Below are positions 1-14,747 of a DNA stretch of 64,000 nucleotides, one piece after another. The first letter of the stretch is position 1, and each line of letters starts with the position of its first letter. This stretch comes from Mycteria americana (taxonomy: Eukaryota > Chordata > Aves > Ciconiiformes > Ciconiidae), in assembly GCF_035582795.1 (NCBI RefSeq), contig NC_134396.1:32717683-32781682 (forward strand), written 5' to 3'. The notes below the pieces were generated by a model that was not told the origin of the DNA, did not search any database, and worked only from the letters and a program-made list of their open reading frames with translations. The translations under genes were made by a program, and so were the position numbers.

Positions 1-857
1 ATGAGCTAAGAAAACATTGTGCTGGACTATCAATGCCCTCCCAAAGACCTCAGCTAAATCAATTTTTGGTGAGCAAAGGTTATCCGGGTCTTCTAAGGAC
101 AGTTTCCATAGCAGAGGCATGTGTGAGGGCAAATAAAGTCCTCTAGACACCTCTGTTTGTCCCCGAGACAGAACACAGAGCACAAAGGAAGGTATTCACT
201 AAAATGCAGAAGAATAGCCAGTGAGATTCACAAAGGATGTTTATGTATCTCGGCACTTAACACCCTCTGAAGCTAGTGGGAATTAGTCAGTTAGAGGCAG
301 TTCCCGATGACATCTTCATTTGAGCACCCAAACACTGAGCCACACTGAATCAGTGGGCTCTCTGAAAGCACTGGCACTAACAATTAATATCAGCCTCCAC
401 GGTGAGTCACAGGTACTAAAATGTGTGTGGGAAGACTTATTGCAAAGGCAGAGACTGCCTCTGGAAACCATTTCACCTACATTTTGTATTGTAATTTCCT
501 TCTAACTCATGGAATTCCTAAAAGATGTATGACTATACACTTACAACTCATGCTAAAAGTCTATACAAAAATTCTGAGTTAAAATGTTCCCCCATGACAA
601 AGGCCATTCCCTATTCATGACAGACACCCCCCAGCAATGTCATTATTCCTCATCTACATATGAACATTTTAGAAACTTTTTAGAAGGGTGAGCAAGAGAA
701 CAATATTTAAAAAAATCATCAGGAAAATCAAGATCCTCTGTCATTTTTGTCATCTTCAAAAATATTCCTAGGGCATTTGCCAAAGTAAGACTCCATTCTT
801 TTAATGGCTTGTTATTTCAAATTAGGTTGTGTACTTTTGCATACATATAAATAAGAA
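1..857. other. Intergenic sequence, nothing recognised
   Basis: AT-rich unique-looking sequence. Short open frames have no recognisable similarity. Confidence 0.6.
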
Positions 858-1110
858 GAGCTTTTCTGGACCAGACCAAAGGTCTGTCCTGCCTGTAACA
901 GAGGCCATAAGCACAAGCTATGGAAGACAGGCATCTCTGACTCTTCCCTCTAGTGCCCTCCTTGCAACCCCTAACCCTCTTCAGTTCACAGGCCTCCTGA
1001 GCCTGACGTGGTTCCTCTGCATTAACCAGTCCTCAGGGGACTTCTCTTCCATTAATTTGTCCCTCAGCCCGTGCACTATTTTGGCACCCTCTCACACCCT
1101 GCCCGTATCA
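858..1110 (-). mobile_element. Ancient CR1/L3-like LINE 3' fragment, antisense
   Basis: The left part reads as CTGGACCAGACCAAAGGTC. The right part carries TTCCATTAATTTGTCC and CCGTGCACTATTTTGGCA. All are phrases I know from old CR1/L3-type LINE 3' ends common in birds, turtles and crocodilians when read antisense. The element is heavily diverged, with no tail or target duplication seen. The family is assigned from memory of the consensus and needs a RepeatMasker run. Confidence 0.5.
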
Positions 1111-4100
1111 GCCTGATGAACCAGAGCCTCTGTTCATGCCAAATCCAGCCCTGATTTGGTTGCCCCCAGCACTCATATTAGAAGAGACCGCAAACAAATG
1201 ACCCTGCCTGATGCATTGTACTCACTATTTGATAGATCCCTGAGAACAAGCCACCAGCCTGGTATCTCAGATGTGGCCAGCCTCTGACAAGTCCTGCCAC
1301 ATGCCGTGCCATATACGGGCCAGCAGGAGGTTTGCCATCGAGTTGCCACGGAGCTCAGTGGCAACACAGACATGGCAGGGTGGTTTTCTGCCCTCTTCAC
1401 AAACATTAGCTTTCTGAAAGTCTTTTTATTTTCTAAGCTCCATGTAGAACTGGCAAAAGCTAGATAATAGCCATCAGCATAGATGTGAAAGAATTTCAAA
1501 TGCTTTTATTTTTGGAAGATTCAATTTGAGCTAATTTTGTGTGCTGGGCAGTGAATCAACAAAATGCTTTCATATCAGTAGAAGAAATATTCTGAATGCA
1601 GACCTCTGATGGGACGGATACCACTGACATAGTGGCATGGGATGAGGAGAAAGGAGCTACTCCTAGTTTTTCGTGAGGTAGTAACAGCGAGATCCTGTGG
1701 GGACACGCTAGGGTAAGTCACCACGAGTTACAGTCAGAGATGCCTACTGAAAAGTGGAATAGGGGCGATTTGGACCCTTGGGATCTCTGTACAGAGGCAA
1801 GCATGATTCCCAGAGCAAAAGCCACATATTGCCACTGGGAATTAAGAGGCTGGCTTTTGTATGTTTGTTTGTTTGTTTCTTTATTCATTTTTGCTGCCTT
1901 TTTTCTTTCACTGATTGCTAAAAAGAGAAGAAAAAAAACCAGTATCTACTGAGCTTAATGAACAACGTTCTTTTATTCTACAAGGGGCGAGGGGGAGTTT
2001 GGCTTTTTACATGCCAAAAATATGACTAAAGCAATCTGCTTCACACTGCCACGTTCATGTGTGCTGGCAATGTGATTTTTCAAAGCTCATTTCTAACTGC
2101 CAGAGCATGCACGCTGGAAAAGCTCCTGCTGCCAGGACCTCCGTCTGCAGTCCCACATGGTTCCTCCCCTTCCTGCTCCCGTCCCTCTCTCTCAGCCTTG
2201 GGTAGTCTCCCTGGATGAGACTCAGTGGCGCAGGTACAGAGGCTCAGGGTTAGTTAAGCATTTTGTGAAGTTGACTCGTTGACTCCAAGGAGTTGGATAG
2301 GTGTCCTCACCTGAGACTCACTGGATGGGGATGGGGCTGAGAACCTTCCACCCCTGAAGGGCCATACCCCAGCACTCCTGAGTATGGTATAATGGTGCTC
2401 ATGCTATGCAAGCTGCAGCATGGGGATGGAAATTAATGTCCTTACACAAGTGTTGTTACTGAAACGTGGCCTCACCCTGTATCTCCTCTGGTCTTGGCTA
2501 TCTCCCTTTTTAAACTACCCTGGACCCCATGGCTACATTTTTACCTACCCTTTCCCCTTCTTTTCCCTCCGTTCAATTCCTCTCTCCTTTCGTTACCTTG
2601 TGATAAGCAATTCCTCCGTCACAGAGCTCTGATCTGCACATGTCTCTCCTCCAAGTCCAGCAAGTCTTTATCACTCTTTTGTGTTCACCTGGCCAGTGTT
2701 TTTTGTGTAAGTCACAGGTCCACTCCGAGAAAGAGGCAGGAAACACTGCCTCAGTGTTTGCTCAGTGTGGAATTGCTCAGTTTGGAATTGCTCAGTGTAC
2801 TCAGGGAACGTCTGGGATCGCTTGCTTTAGGCAGCCTTTCTGGGACAGCTGAATTCTTCAGCCCATGGCCATATTCCAGAAAATTTACTCACTCTCCGTT
2901 TGCAGATCATGAAATCTTTCAAGACACAGTCCTGCAAGCAGAAAGCAGAACGGTGCAGTTTTAAACAGGGTCTCTATGCCGTTCAAGCGCATTCACCTAT
3001 CCATGATAAATGTGTCTTGGAGCAGCAAAGCCCATGATTCGTGATGCTGCAGCGTGCACCAGATTGGTTCTCCTTTCTAAAGGAAGCTATAGCTACTGAT
3101 TGGGGTAATTAGAAAGCACAAATTTGCTGCAAGACAGATACAGGCGAAGCCACACCAGTGACTACTTTTTCCTTGTGGGGTCAGCCAGATTTTGCTGACG
3201 GGGCAGAAACTGTGTTACCACATGAGCCTTCATCCCCTGTAGGTGCAGTCTTAGGAAACCACAGAGCTTGCCTCAGCTGTCCTGAACAGCCACCCTTCAG
3301 CAGGAAGAAGTAGGCCCAGCAAGTTTAACTACACAACAAACCCTGTTGTGTTATTAATGGTCACAGACACCTGCCTTTCCTCTAATCCCCTTCCCTCAGG
3401 CTGCCAGGACTTGCTGCGGAGCCCTGAGAAGAGGGTGGTGGCAGCTGTCCCCGCTCCCCACTCCCCAGGTCCTCACAGAGCAGCACGTTGGAGATGCCAA
3501 AGAGCTGTGAGGGTTGTCCTGAGCTGCACAAGTCAGCTGCTAGCATCCTGTGACTTTCACATCCATCATCTCATATCACCTGCTTGTAGTGCAGGCAGCG
3601 GGGGGAGAGAGGGGAAGTAATCTGAGATGGAGTAGTCAGCTCAGAGAAAGCTCAGAAGACGGGGATAAAAAGGCTGGTACTCATCTCTAGTCTTTCAAAC
3701 CATCTTCTGGTGGGTGCAGCTCTGTTTTTGTTATGGCCTTTGCCCACAGTAGGTTGAACTCTGTTCCTTTTCCTGCTATGTAGAAGGTAGGTGGTAGCCC
3801 TGAGCACTTGGGGTTTGAAACTTTGCAAGCCTTCCAAAATCACTTGCTGATGCCTAACTATTTTAAGAAAGCACTTGTTGCAATTGTACAAGTAGGTACG
3901 TGTATGTGTACAAAAACAAGTTCCCTGCCTGTTTGTATGCATGGATGCTGTAGCCTGTGTGCCTGGAGGCCACAAAACTCTTCTTTTTCAGACTCCAGCC
4001 AGAGCATCACTCCAGTATATGCTGCATCACACACAAATAAAACTTGAGCCATTCCAGATACTAACCCTACTCTCAAATACACAGAAGCGTGTTCCTGTTT

Positions 4101-4793
4101 GATCAGGGCTGTTGCCTGCCGTAACTCCTTAAACCAAGTGTTCAACAGTTCTGCATTTGTTTTTAAAACCGAGCCATCACAGAAGAAGGAGTAGCCTGGT
4201 GCTCAAATCTGCATCAGAATTTCAAAACAAATATTAAGCAATGTCAGAAATGACTCATTCATGTTATTACAGGGTTTTTCACGGGTGCAGTTGGATGAAG
4301 TGAACGAAAATAGAAAGAAAAGCACCAGCTGCTTTTGAACGACTTTTTCAACCCAGGAGCGTCTGCTGAGTCACCCCCGACGCTATTCTCGAAGCCACAC
4401 CTCGCAGTATCTCCCCAGCCAGTAAGAAACAGCCCTCTCCAGCCAGCCACTTCCCCTCTCTGCTCTGGATTACCCAAGAAATTAATCAGATGCTTACAAC
4501 ACTGCGGCTGCAAAGCCTGAGAGTCATTTGTTCTTGGAAAAAAAAAAGAGCAGAAAGCTGAAACCAGTAAATTAATTTAGCAGAGTAAGGACTCCCTGCC
4601 CATTTGCCACTTTTTTTATTTCTCATTCCCAGAAGATATTCTGAGTAAGGCTGCCCGGACTGGCAAGCACAGCAATCAGGTAGTCAAGGAAATGTAAGGT
4701 TTCCGCCTGACCCATTTTCAAACAAGGGAAATATCTTTCCCCGGAGCTGACATCAGATGATGCTCCCAATTAGTCTGCATATTAAGTAAACAT
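1111..4793. other. Intergenic sequence, one short tandem repeat
   Basis: No gene or interspersed repeat recognised. It contains the 15-bp tandem repeat at 2760-2804. The open frame at 2494-2964 (156 codons) shows no family signature. Confidence 0.6.
2760..2804 (+). repeat. 15-bp tandem repeat, three units
   Basis: Units GCTCAGTGTGGAATT, GCTCAGTTTGGAATT and a diverged third unit follow each other directly. Confidence 0.75.
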
Positions 4794-4809
4794 GGGGGGG
4801 GGGGGGGGG
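4794..4809. repeat. Poly-G run (16 nt)
   Basis: Sixteen consecutive G followed by AGGGA. A simple repeat, likely length-variable. Confidence 0.9.
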
Positions 4810-7800
4810 AGGGACACGGGACACACAACGACAATCAAAGTGTCTGCTTTCCATGATGTTGGTCTGGCTTTAAATGTACTGCCTACCAGCCAAAGCATTC
4901 CTATTTACAAATGACTGCAAAAGCAGTATGCCAGTGCTCCTCACCAAAGCAGCTATATACTTCTTTAAAGAGTGGGCCTGATTCCCCTTTCCATTGCACC
5001 AGCTTTACGTCTGTGTAGTTCTGCTGATTTCAAGGCAATGCGAGGATTCTTCACTTCAACAAGAAAACCAGTTCTGCAGTTTGGGTGAACAGCGTTAAAA
5101 TCACGAGCCATTTGCAGTCTTCTGTTACCTATGAAGTCTTTGCTAGCAAAATACATCTTCTCATGTTCTAAATTACAAAAGCTGAGCTCAGTGTTAACCT
5201 GAGGAAAAGCACAGTAACTGCTGTCATCCCTCCCTTCCCCTCTACACCACCTCATGCTGGCTGCAAGCACTCCGGGAGCATTGAAAGGAGGCAGCGCTGC
5301 TGGACAGGGTAAGGCAAAAGACACCAGCCAGGTCGCCCCGCTTGCATCAGGGGATAAGCGGGAAGGAAAGCTGAATGATGAATGCAGAGCTCCCCGCAAA
5401 ACACGTTATTGATGAGGGGCTGAAATAAAGGGAAAGGCTAAGACGCCGTACTACACGACATGGACACGAAGAGGGCTCTGCTGAAGTCAATAATCTTGGG
5501 GTGATTTAGATGAGCTGAAAAACGAGTCCAGCTGAATTCAGCAAAACTATGTCATTTTGCAGGAGCTGAAGATGCTGTGCATACAGTCATACGTCACTCA
5601 TTCCACTAAGCCTCGTCCCGCAAGACAGGACACCACAGGCAACCAGGGCTCAGGCACTAGCTCTCGGTCTCAATACAGCTGCGGCTGAAAAGTCTACACT
5701 GTGAAAAGCCTGTTTTCAGTTCCCTCCTTTTTCGGTATTCATGCTGAATATGGCTAATATGTCTGTGGTCATCTGATGCATCTTTTGGTTCTTGTGTCCT
5801 GTTCAGTGTGACCTTTGTAGACTAACAATTTTGATTTGGAGGCCTGATGTCATTTAATACATGATTTTTATAATGTCTGAAGAACCCACATGCTTTTGGT
5901 TTTATTCAGCAGATCTTCAGCTACCTAATTTAGGCACTCTCTCTGCTAAGATAAGGGAGGGATAGTAGTTTGTAATGTTCCCAATGTTAGGGCACAGAAA
6001 ACTTCAGTTAAAAATCTGCCTGAAGCAAGCCTTCTCACAATGTTCTTAAAATAATTTCTGCTTTCACTGAGATAAAGCCCTTAATTCTTAGGCAGAAGAC
6101 TGAGTGCTCAGATTTTACACTTTAGTGTTACATATGAGGAATCCTCACCTACACTCTAGTCACAAGGAAAAAAAAAACAAAAAGGGGGGGGAGGGGGAGC
6201 TGAGACCTTTACCATATTGTTGAGATATTGTTGTGGTGGGAAGGTTATAAATTGAAAAGTATAGCAAAATGGCATGTGGTGCTCAGGCACAAGCATGAGG
6301 GGCACACAGATATGTCCTAGAGATCTGTACAGCTCTGAATCCACCTTATGCTTCACACAGTTTCCAGTTGTCCCTCATCAGCTGTGTGGGAAGAGCTAAC
6401 AGTGAGAACAGTGACTGGCATTCCTAGGCCTGGAAAAAAGGATATTAAGAGTTTCACCTCACACTGTCCTCCCCCTTCCCATTCAATAAAAGCAAGAAAA
6501 TATGGAAATTATCATGCTGTACTGCTTTGCAGCTTCAAATCAATAAGCATCTTCCACTGGTAAATAGGGTTAGGGTTCTGCTTTCCTTTCAGTCACTCAC
6601 ATCAGCCTCCTGAGGAAAGTAGTCCTCCTATTAGTCAAAAAAACTTTGCCTTTTTTGTTATATCTTTAAATAAAATATTCTACCTATACACAAAACTACT
6701 CCACCCACTGACTCAGATATCACAGACCAAAGCTGTATCTGTTTTCTTGGTTTTATCAAGTCTGAGTTAATGCAGGAGAACTTATCCCCAAATTGTAAGC
6801 CTGTTTTAAAACTGGTTATAGCTACAGCTCACAGAAACCTCCACTGTGTGAAAATATTCATACAAACAACTTGTCAAATTTCACCAAAGTGGATTTTACT
6901 GAAATCACAGTAATCATTAAAGCTTTATCTATTTTGTAATGCCATCCACATAAGATGCACTTCGTGAGGACGCTAGCAGAGTAGGGGAGTTGTGCACATC
7001 TGACTGTGCAGCGTACCTGAGGAATACTGCATGACAATTCTGACTCGCTGTGCCACAAACACACAACACAAGCAAAGAAGCCTTTCACACCCTCACAGTA
7101 TGCTTATTTTGTGTCAAAGCACCTCACCCCTTTGCTGTCATAGTCCCATTGCCAAAGCAGTCACATCAAATAGGACCCAAAACTATGCATTTCACCTAAC
7201 TGCACTTAAAAAATGAAACTTGCACAGAATGAAAAAGGAACAGATCATAGCCATTGTTTAGTGAAGAGCAGTGCTGGATGAAGATCCATACACTTAGCTA
7301 TTCTGTTAAGCCAGCAGAGAAGAATAGCTAGAAACAAAAAGTATTCTTGTGAATTAGAAAGCACAGCAAATTTCCCATCTCCCATTGTCAAGAGCCATCT
7401 GAGATGCCTTTTTGTGAATATAGCTTCTGGAAAGAACACCTTTAGAAAGCTTTTGTTTCAAGAACAGGATCAGCTGTCAGTAAACTGGTTTTCAGCTCCT
7501 CTACAGGCTTTAGAATTCCTACATGGTTGTGAGGGTAAGAATCTGTTCACAGTTTTCTGAATGAGGAGACGGGCAGTGATTCACACTACTTGTACCCCTT
7601 GTATTGCTGGATGTTTACAGACTTTCATCTTACAAAAGGTTCTCTCACTTACATGTTTGGAAACACCAGATGTCACATTTCTGGCTGATTTTCTTTTTGT
7701 CAACCAGACACAACTGCTGAGAGGTGAAGTAAAATTCATTTAAAGTAGAAACAGAAATATTTGATAAATACTGCCCAAGCAGGTCACAGAAAGAAAACCA

Positions 7801-10800
7801 CAGGAGGAAGTGAACTATTACAAGATAAAGTTGCAACTTCTGAATATTAAATATTGAATGGGTATTAGTTACCAAAAAAACCCCAAAACCCTCTCAAAAG
7901 CCTCTTCCTTCAGGTTTGTCCACAAAACCACTGGTGGTTCGCACCACTCCTTTCCCACCCCCAGACATCAGGTTGGGGGTTTTAGTATAGCCAGTTCCTA
8001 CACTTCGTGAATCCTGCCCAAAATCCCAAGCCAGGGACGGAAGAGAGACCTTTGCAATCCAGGCTGAAATCTGTCTCGAATAACTTTGCATTCTGAGTTG
8101 CAAACAGTAATGTACCACGTGTCTCTGTTTTAGCTAACGAAACTCCATACTCTGAGTTGCAACCTGAGGGAAGAGGTGGGCACCACTCACTAAAGTGCCT
8201 GCTCAGAAAGGAGGGATTGCTGTCCACTTGTAGGAATACAACTTTGTGGACCCTGTTAACGCTAGTAAGAGCCGAGGCAGAGCCACAAACTGCTTTGGCA
8301 TCTCATCCCTGCATCCTCCTCCCTGTAATTTCTATACAGTCATCAAGGTGAAAATTAATATGACACTGAGCTCCATTAATTCCTTCAAAACCTGCGTTGA
8401 ACAGCTGCAGAGATGCTAACTGATGTCCAAAGCCATGTTACCATGGTGGGGGGAGCACAGGCAGACAGGAAGCAGAGTAAGAAGCTTTTCTTCTGAACCT
8501 AGGAGGTCTGACTCAGCAAATCCTTAGTTCCTGTTGTGTTTGGAGGTTTCACCATCTGCCAATGCGGTATGAGTCTCAGATGGCAGTTTGAGGCAACTTC
8601 CCTTGGTAGACTCCCTCAGGACTTTCTCTGGACCTCAGAATGATTTCTGATCAGAATGGCTGGAATCACTTAGCAATCACAGTTATCAAAAATGCGGATA
8701 CAGATTTGTGTGTCTCTCTCAGCATGCAGCGAAATGAGCAAAAAATTTTCTCAGGGAGTTGTACACTGTGTCTGTGATGTGCAATGATCTCACAATCAAA
8801 TCTGAATAAATCCAGTCTAAATGCAATGCTGCATGACATTGTATGCCTGCCAAAATAGACTTATTAATCACGGAACAGAAGAATTCTTGGCAGGGTTTCA
8901 AAGCTACTTCAGAAGTTTATTAGAATGAGGCATTAAGTCATGGAAGGAGGAAAAAGTCAGAGACAACAACAGCACTACTCAGCTATGTTAACCATTCTTT
9001 TAGTATGTTACATGGCAGACCAAAATGGCAAAGAGGATGAGGTAAAATGAGTGTGCTACAGGACTTCTGGTAGAGCAGGTCCCATTTTGTAGCTTGCTGA
9101 GCATATATTACAGTGACTGCAACTTTTTTAGGCTTTATTTTTCCTTGGAATGGGAAAAGCAAGTTATGGAGACACATTAGAGAATGTTAAGGTTTACCTG
9201 GCATCAATAGTCTTCATTAATAGATGGAGAATAGCTACATTTTCTCCATATTTCTTTAGTATCTTCCATCCAAGGATCACAAAACAAATAATGAGTACAT
9301 TGATATATATATAATTACAATGATTGAAGTGCATCAGTATAATATCCTTTGTCTCCATCATGCTAGTCTGGCACACTATTTGCCTATGCTTGTGGTACTG
9401 AGGAGTTAACACCATTTTTCTTGGCCTATATCAGGATGGCATCTATATCCTATATTCAGGATGACACAAATCACAAGCAAACCTGCAAAAGGGGGAAGAA
9501 TAGGGCCTTCCCGTGCAGGTAGGACACTGTGCTCTCTCTGTCCTGTTCTTATGGGCACGGAAGTACCCAGGCCCTGCCTGGAACACCTGCCTTCCAAAGA
9601 CAGCATGGAGGCAGTAGGACACATTGGGACAGGGTTTGAACAAGGTCCCATTCACTCCTGCTCACACCAGAACGGTCCGCTGAAATCTTGTGAAGTGTGT
9701 GTTGTCTACCACCTTCACTGGGCAGACAAGCAAAAAGTGAGTAAGAAAATTACACAATCATGTACATCAAAGCATTGGCAATTACTATTTCAAGAGAAGC
9801 ATGTTGAGCCTCCAGGCAGTATCTGATACCCATTGGGTACTCTTACCGTACTTCACCAGGGAAGCAGAAATTATCCCAATCACTGTATGAAATGGGTTGG
9901 TAATACACTTAAACCCCCTTACTAAAGTATTAAGGCAAAATTCAGCCACGGGGAAATTAACCTGCTGAAGGACCCTAAAAAAAATAACAATTTCTTTTGA
10001 AGCATCCTTGCTTCAGCTCTTCAGTTGTTACAGCTCATGGAGCTGATTTGCCTGTGAAGGCTTTTTTTTCCTTCTTCAAGTTTTTGTCCCAGATGAGCTC
10101 TCTAACCCAACCCACTGTATGGCCTCACAAACAGTTTGTGTCTTTACAACTGAGAGTGTATGTAACTATATTGAACTAAACCCGTTCATAAAGGCACATT
10201 TGGGTTGGGAACTCATTTCACTTGTGACAACAAAGGGCAGAGTTAAGGTTATTCAAGTATACCAGGATAAGAATAAATGCAAGGGGTAAGAGCCTCTAAC
10301 AACAGCACTACTGCTAAAAGAAATGGTCATCAAGTCACAGTTTGAATTTCCTATGAAAACTACCTTTCATTAAATGATATTTTTTCCTTCATTTCCAAGG
10401 ACTATTTATGAAAAGTTTTTGCTACTCAAATGTGGTCAGGATCAACTGGCTAAGAACCACATTATTTTTTCTATTGTTTACTAGGGGTCTTTAACAGGTG
10501 GTATAAAAATTCAGTACAAAACTTGAAATGTAATCTGATTACATACAACAAAACAACTGCAGTTATAATCAGTTCCAATCAACAACCCTGAAAATTGTTC
10601 TGCATGTCTTCTGAAAATATGTGTATATTTTTCCAAGTGGCAAAACTGAACATCCTCAAGGATTTCAAGGAAATGACTCTCTGAAAACCCAGATTGTTTT
10701 TTAAGTTGAAAAAAAGTGTAAAGTTATTGAGCTGTTTAAGCTTCTTCTAAATATTACACATAGGACACAGAGGGAAAACATAATCTCCAGATGATCTATT

Positions 10801-11480
10801 ATTTATTTACTCTGCAGGAAAGAGAACTGTTAAAGAAAAAGGGTGAAGATCACAGTAGGAAAGCAATAAAGCAATGAGTAGCACCTTAACGAGGAAAAAA
10901 GCCACACAAACTGGCACTACAGATTGAGGGTTTGACCTCAATTACTGTCTATCTACTGTTCAGAAACTGAACCTAATGTCATACTGCAGAGTAAATGGGC
11001 ACTTCTTACAGTTAGTAACCCAGAAAATGTAACAATGTAAATTAGTTGTTTTTGTGTTGTCTGGCATCCAGTGACATCGTCTACAGCAGTTAAAAATGTC
11101 CTTGTGCTTTATACCTATTTTTTCCCAATATACCATCAAATAAAGAAGTTCTTCCAAGAAAAACCTCCCTAATGGTGATTGGCTTCTGAGAGACAAACTT
11201 CTGAGAGAAGGTTAGCATGGAACAAAGAGAGATGTAACAAGTATCCCTTCTTTCTCTCCATGAGGTAATGTCTTTTTGTGGTACTGGATTGTGACAGTTA
11301 TGATTATGGCATTTTTTTCCCCCCCAATGTTTTAAGAAGTATTTTAAAGTCATAACAAAAATATGCAGCAAAGCAAAAAAACCCGACAGACCTACGCAGA
11401 ATGAAACAGGCTAATATTGGTAACAAAAGGTCATGCTTTGCCCAGGGCAATATGCTGTACAGTGGAAGTGCAGTGATGGC
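4810..11480. other. Intergenic sequence, nothing recognised
   Basis: No exon with a recognisable product, tRNA or clear transposon was seen. Only short homopolymers (for example the G-rich tract near 6184) and chance frames up to 144 codons are present. Confidence 0.55.
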
Positions 11481-11542
11481 AGTCACCAGCCACATTGCCC
11501 TTCCTGTGCTACATGAATCGTCTTTATCTTCCTCCTCTTTAC
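11481..11542 (-). repeat. Dispersed 62-bp repeat, copy A (inverted relative to copy B)
   Basis: The reverse complement aligns without gaps to 15149-15210, with 54 of 62 bases identical by hand count. On the minus strand it reads KEEEDKDDSCSTGRAMWLVT with no stop. The family is not recognised. The left border (GTAAAG) is sharp because upstream flanks do not align. Some weaker similarity may continue past the right border. Confidence 0.75.
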
Positions 11543-14500
11543 TCATACTTTCGATACCAGCTCCTTCTGATTATAGCCTGTTTATCAGGACCATTGGGAA
11601 ATGCATCTGCTTATTAACATTGACAAGAAAAGCAATGGTAATAGGAGGGGACCCAAGGTCAAACTCAGAATGGCTGGTTTGGGTGTACGCTGAAACTATT
11701 GCTTCTGTTATTTGTTGCCCTGTCCAGACTCTTAGCAAATCCAGCCTTGAGTCTGATGGTCTTTTGGTAAGTGGCTGCTTGATAAAAATATGTCTGGCTC
11801 CATGTGGACTTCAGCTCCTACATCACTCTTTCCATCATTCTTCTAAGATTTCTAGGGCACAAATTATTAGCCTGCATTTAATTTATGCAAGCATTGTGTT
11901 GGCAACCAAATCCATCATGAGCTACTTGAGCGTTTTACCTCAGGTTTCATTCTCAGCTTGGCTGAATATGGCAAATGCAATTGAATATGATTAAGCTGTC
12001 ATGAAGACTGCAGAAAATGCACATCATATGGGGATAGTTCATATACAGAAGGCTCTTGTTTGGTATACCTGACTCACAGATCCCCCAGGGAAAGCAAAAA
12101 ACCCAAATAAACGTAATATTCTGGGAGGTTATACAGATGCTTAGCTGGCAAATGGGTGTTCTGGGTGACGATTGGTTGTTACCATCCCCTGCCAGCCATA
12201 ACCGGTGTTGGAAAAGGGATTACAGGAGCACTCCCATGTCCATTTCAAAATTGGTTTATCCAGCCAGGTGGTTTGAGTTGACCTATCTGACTTTTCCTGA
12301 TGTGGATAACTCACAGCTTATGGGGTCTCTTCTACTGGCACAAGCCTTTGGATGGTAACCTTTGCTTGGCAGATGGTAGCAAACAGCTGGCAACAATAAT
12401 CTCCTCATCTGGCAGAGAAATGTTCCGAAGTGGTCAGTCCCAGTTTTAGATGACCTAGGGCTTCTCTGGATGATGGATCCCAGGAGGTGCTGGCCAAAGC
12501 ACTCTACCTACCACAAATGTCAAGAGAAAGCACTGACAGAAAAAAGATCCTCCCTGATAATATAAACCCATTTCTTTCAGATCTTTATAGATTAGCCAAG
12601 CCTTGAACAAGCATCTTGAAATTAAGAGGACATTATACCACAGGCACCTCCAGAGAGTCATTCACTATCAAGTAAAGCCCATCAGAGCACTACCATAAAA
12701 TAAAACAATGTAAAAATACAAGCAAGGTAGGGTTAGCAGTTATTGTTTTCCATTATCCATTATTCTGTGAGAGAAAAAATAGTTGCATTCAAGGCTGTGA
12801 ATCCTGAACGCTGGATTCACTACAGAAAAGAAAAAGTCCTCCCCAGAGTAGGATATATTTATAAGGTAACTCAGCCATTTAATAGCCAGAAGTCTTTGAT
12901 GAAAAAAGTTCACTAAGCTACAGATAGATGATTATTTATAAGCATTTCAGTAGCACCACAGGTGAACATGCCACTCTACAAAGGCTTCTTTAGGCAAGCA
13001 CAGCATAAGCCACAAAATCCGTGCCCTGAGGAGAACGCAGTCTAAGCTCATTTGTTCTTGAAAACAATTGTGGTACACTATTGTTCCTGACACGGCTTAA
13101 AATACGTGTATCCTACTAACCCTAGTCAATAAATGGTTGATTTGGCAATCCTTTCTTGTCCAGAAAGCAATAGAGTTGACCATTAGGTCATATAACTTAG
13201 TGATATAATGGGGTGCACAAAAACACTACTAAATATTTTCACACAAGTATAAGACTCTTATTAGGAGGTTCTTATATAGGGTTCAATTAGTTAGAACTAG
13301 TCTTTTTATTTTTCTCCCCCCCATTCTCTCTCTCTCTGCTCCTCTAACAAATTCACAATTATTTTTTCCAAAAGAATCATTCCATTCAGCAGATATTTGT
13401 AATAATATCTTAATACTTCTAGCAGGATCTATGATAAAAAAATTAAAAACATGAGGCTAGTCATAGATGCAGTTAATCCAGGCATCCCTTTCTGCAGTAC
13501 TTTTGAAATAAGTGGAACTAAGTCCACTGTAGCAAGACGCAGTGAAGTCACTACTATGATTCTTCAGTAGGCTCTGCTCCCCCTCCCTCTCCCACTCTCA
13601 CTTAGGCACCAAAGGGTTTTCAGTTTTCTTTTTTAGTCAGTGCTTCTCACCCTCTGACATGATTTCCAATTCCATCTCTCTGCTGATCTCTTATGACTGT
13701 TAGTCCTACTCAGACTCCATTTTCTATGTCTTGAGCTATTGCCTTGAGCTACGGGAGGAAGACAGACTACTATACTGTTGACTTTATTCTCGTCATGTCT
13801 GAACAACGAGCCTGTTTCAAGCCTCTCCTACAGCCATGTTGTCCTTCATCACTGTAAAATAGTTTCCTTGGTCTTTTATATTGGTGTTACATTTGTTTAA
13901 AACTTTCCAGCTTTGCTGTGTGATGTTCAAGTACTTGCAGCCATCACATTCTGTTCCCTTTTCAAATTTGCTTTTGCCCCATTTCTTAATCTCCTCTCCT
14001 GTAGAAAGAGATTGCTACTATGATAGCCCTTCTTCCCCCTTCTGGCTGCACAAAACACATTATCTCACAGAAATTCTTTACTCCTTCATCCACGCTGGTC
14101 ATCTATTGAACAACTTCTTGAATTGATTCACATGCTTACCTTCTATGCCTTTGCATTTCTCTTCACAACTCACATCATCCATGACTGTGGTCTTATTAAA
14201 AAAAAAAAGAAAAAACACAATTGATAAGTTTTAGAGCCCAGAGGAATTACTTTCCTGTCTATGTTCTTTGTCAAAGTGTCATATGCAGTCATGATAACAT
14301 AAGCAGATAGAAGCGTACAGGCCACAAGATTGGCCTTATCTTCTAGAGCTGCTATGGCAATGGGTATGGTAACATGCAGTTACAGAAACTGGAAGCACTT
14401 TTTTTTCTTCAGGTAACTCTACTAGATGTGTTCATTGATCAATGAGAAGAAGAATGGCTAACTCTGTCCATTTTGTCTGTGCAATCTTCTGAGATCTCCT

Positions 14501-14746
14501 TACACAGTTATGCAAAAAGCCAAGTGATACTGAAGTACAGCACTTCGCTTCCTTTGGGGGTTTGGGTTAATTGTTTTTTTTCTGCACTTCCACTGCTTTA
14601 GCAATCCAAGTTTAGGCACCATTTAGTATAAAGGGGAAGGAATGAAGCCATAGGAAAAATGGGCTGCCAAGGTCACAAAGACAAAGGAACTTCAAGTAAT
14701 GCACTTACTTCACTATTCCACAGACACATGGCTATGGGCCACATGG

Positions 14747-14747
<1 letters not shown>
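11543..14747. other. Intergenic sequence, nothing recognised
   Basis: No recognisable exon or repeat, apart from a short CT-rich stretch near 13320. The open frame 12056-12358 has no similarity I recognise. Confidence 0.5.

Noticed and set aside
11401..11994. 197-codon plus-strand frame overlapping repeat copy A
   Set aside because: No family signature. The shared 62-bp repeat is open on the opposite strand, and the rest has unremarkable composition.
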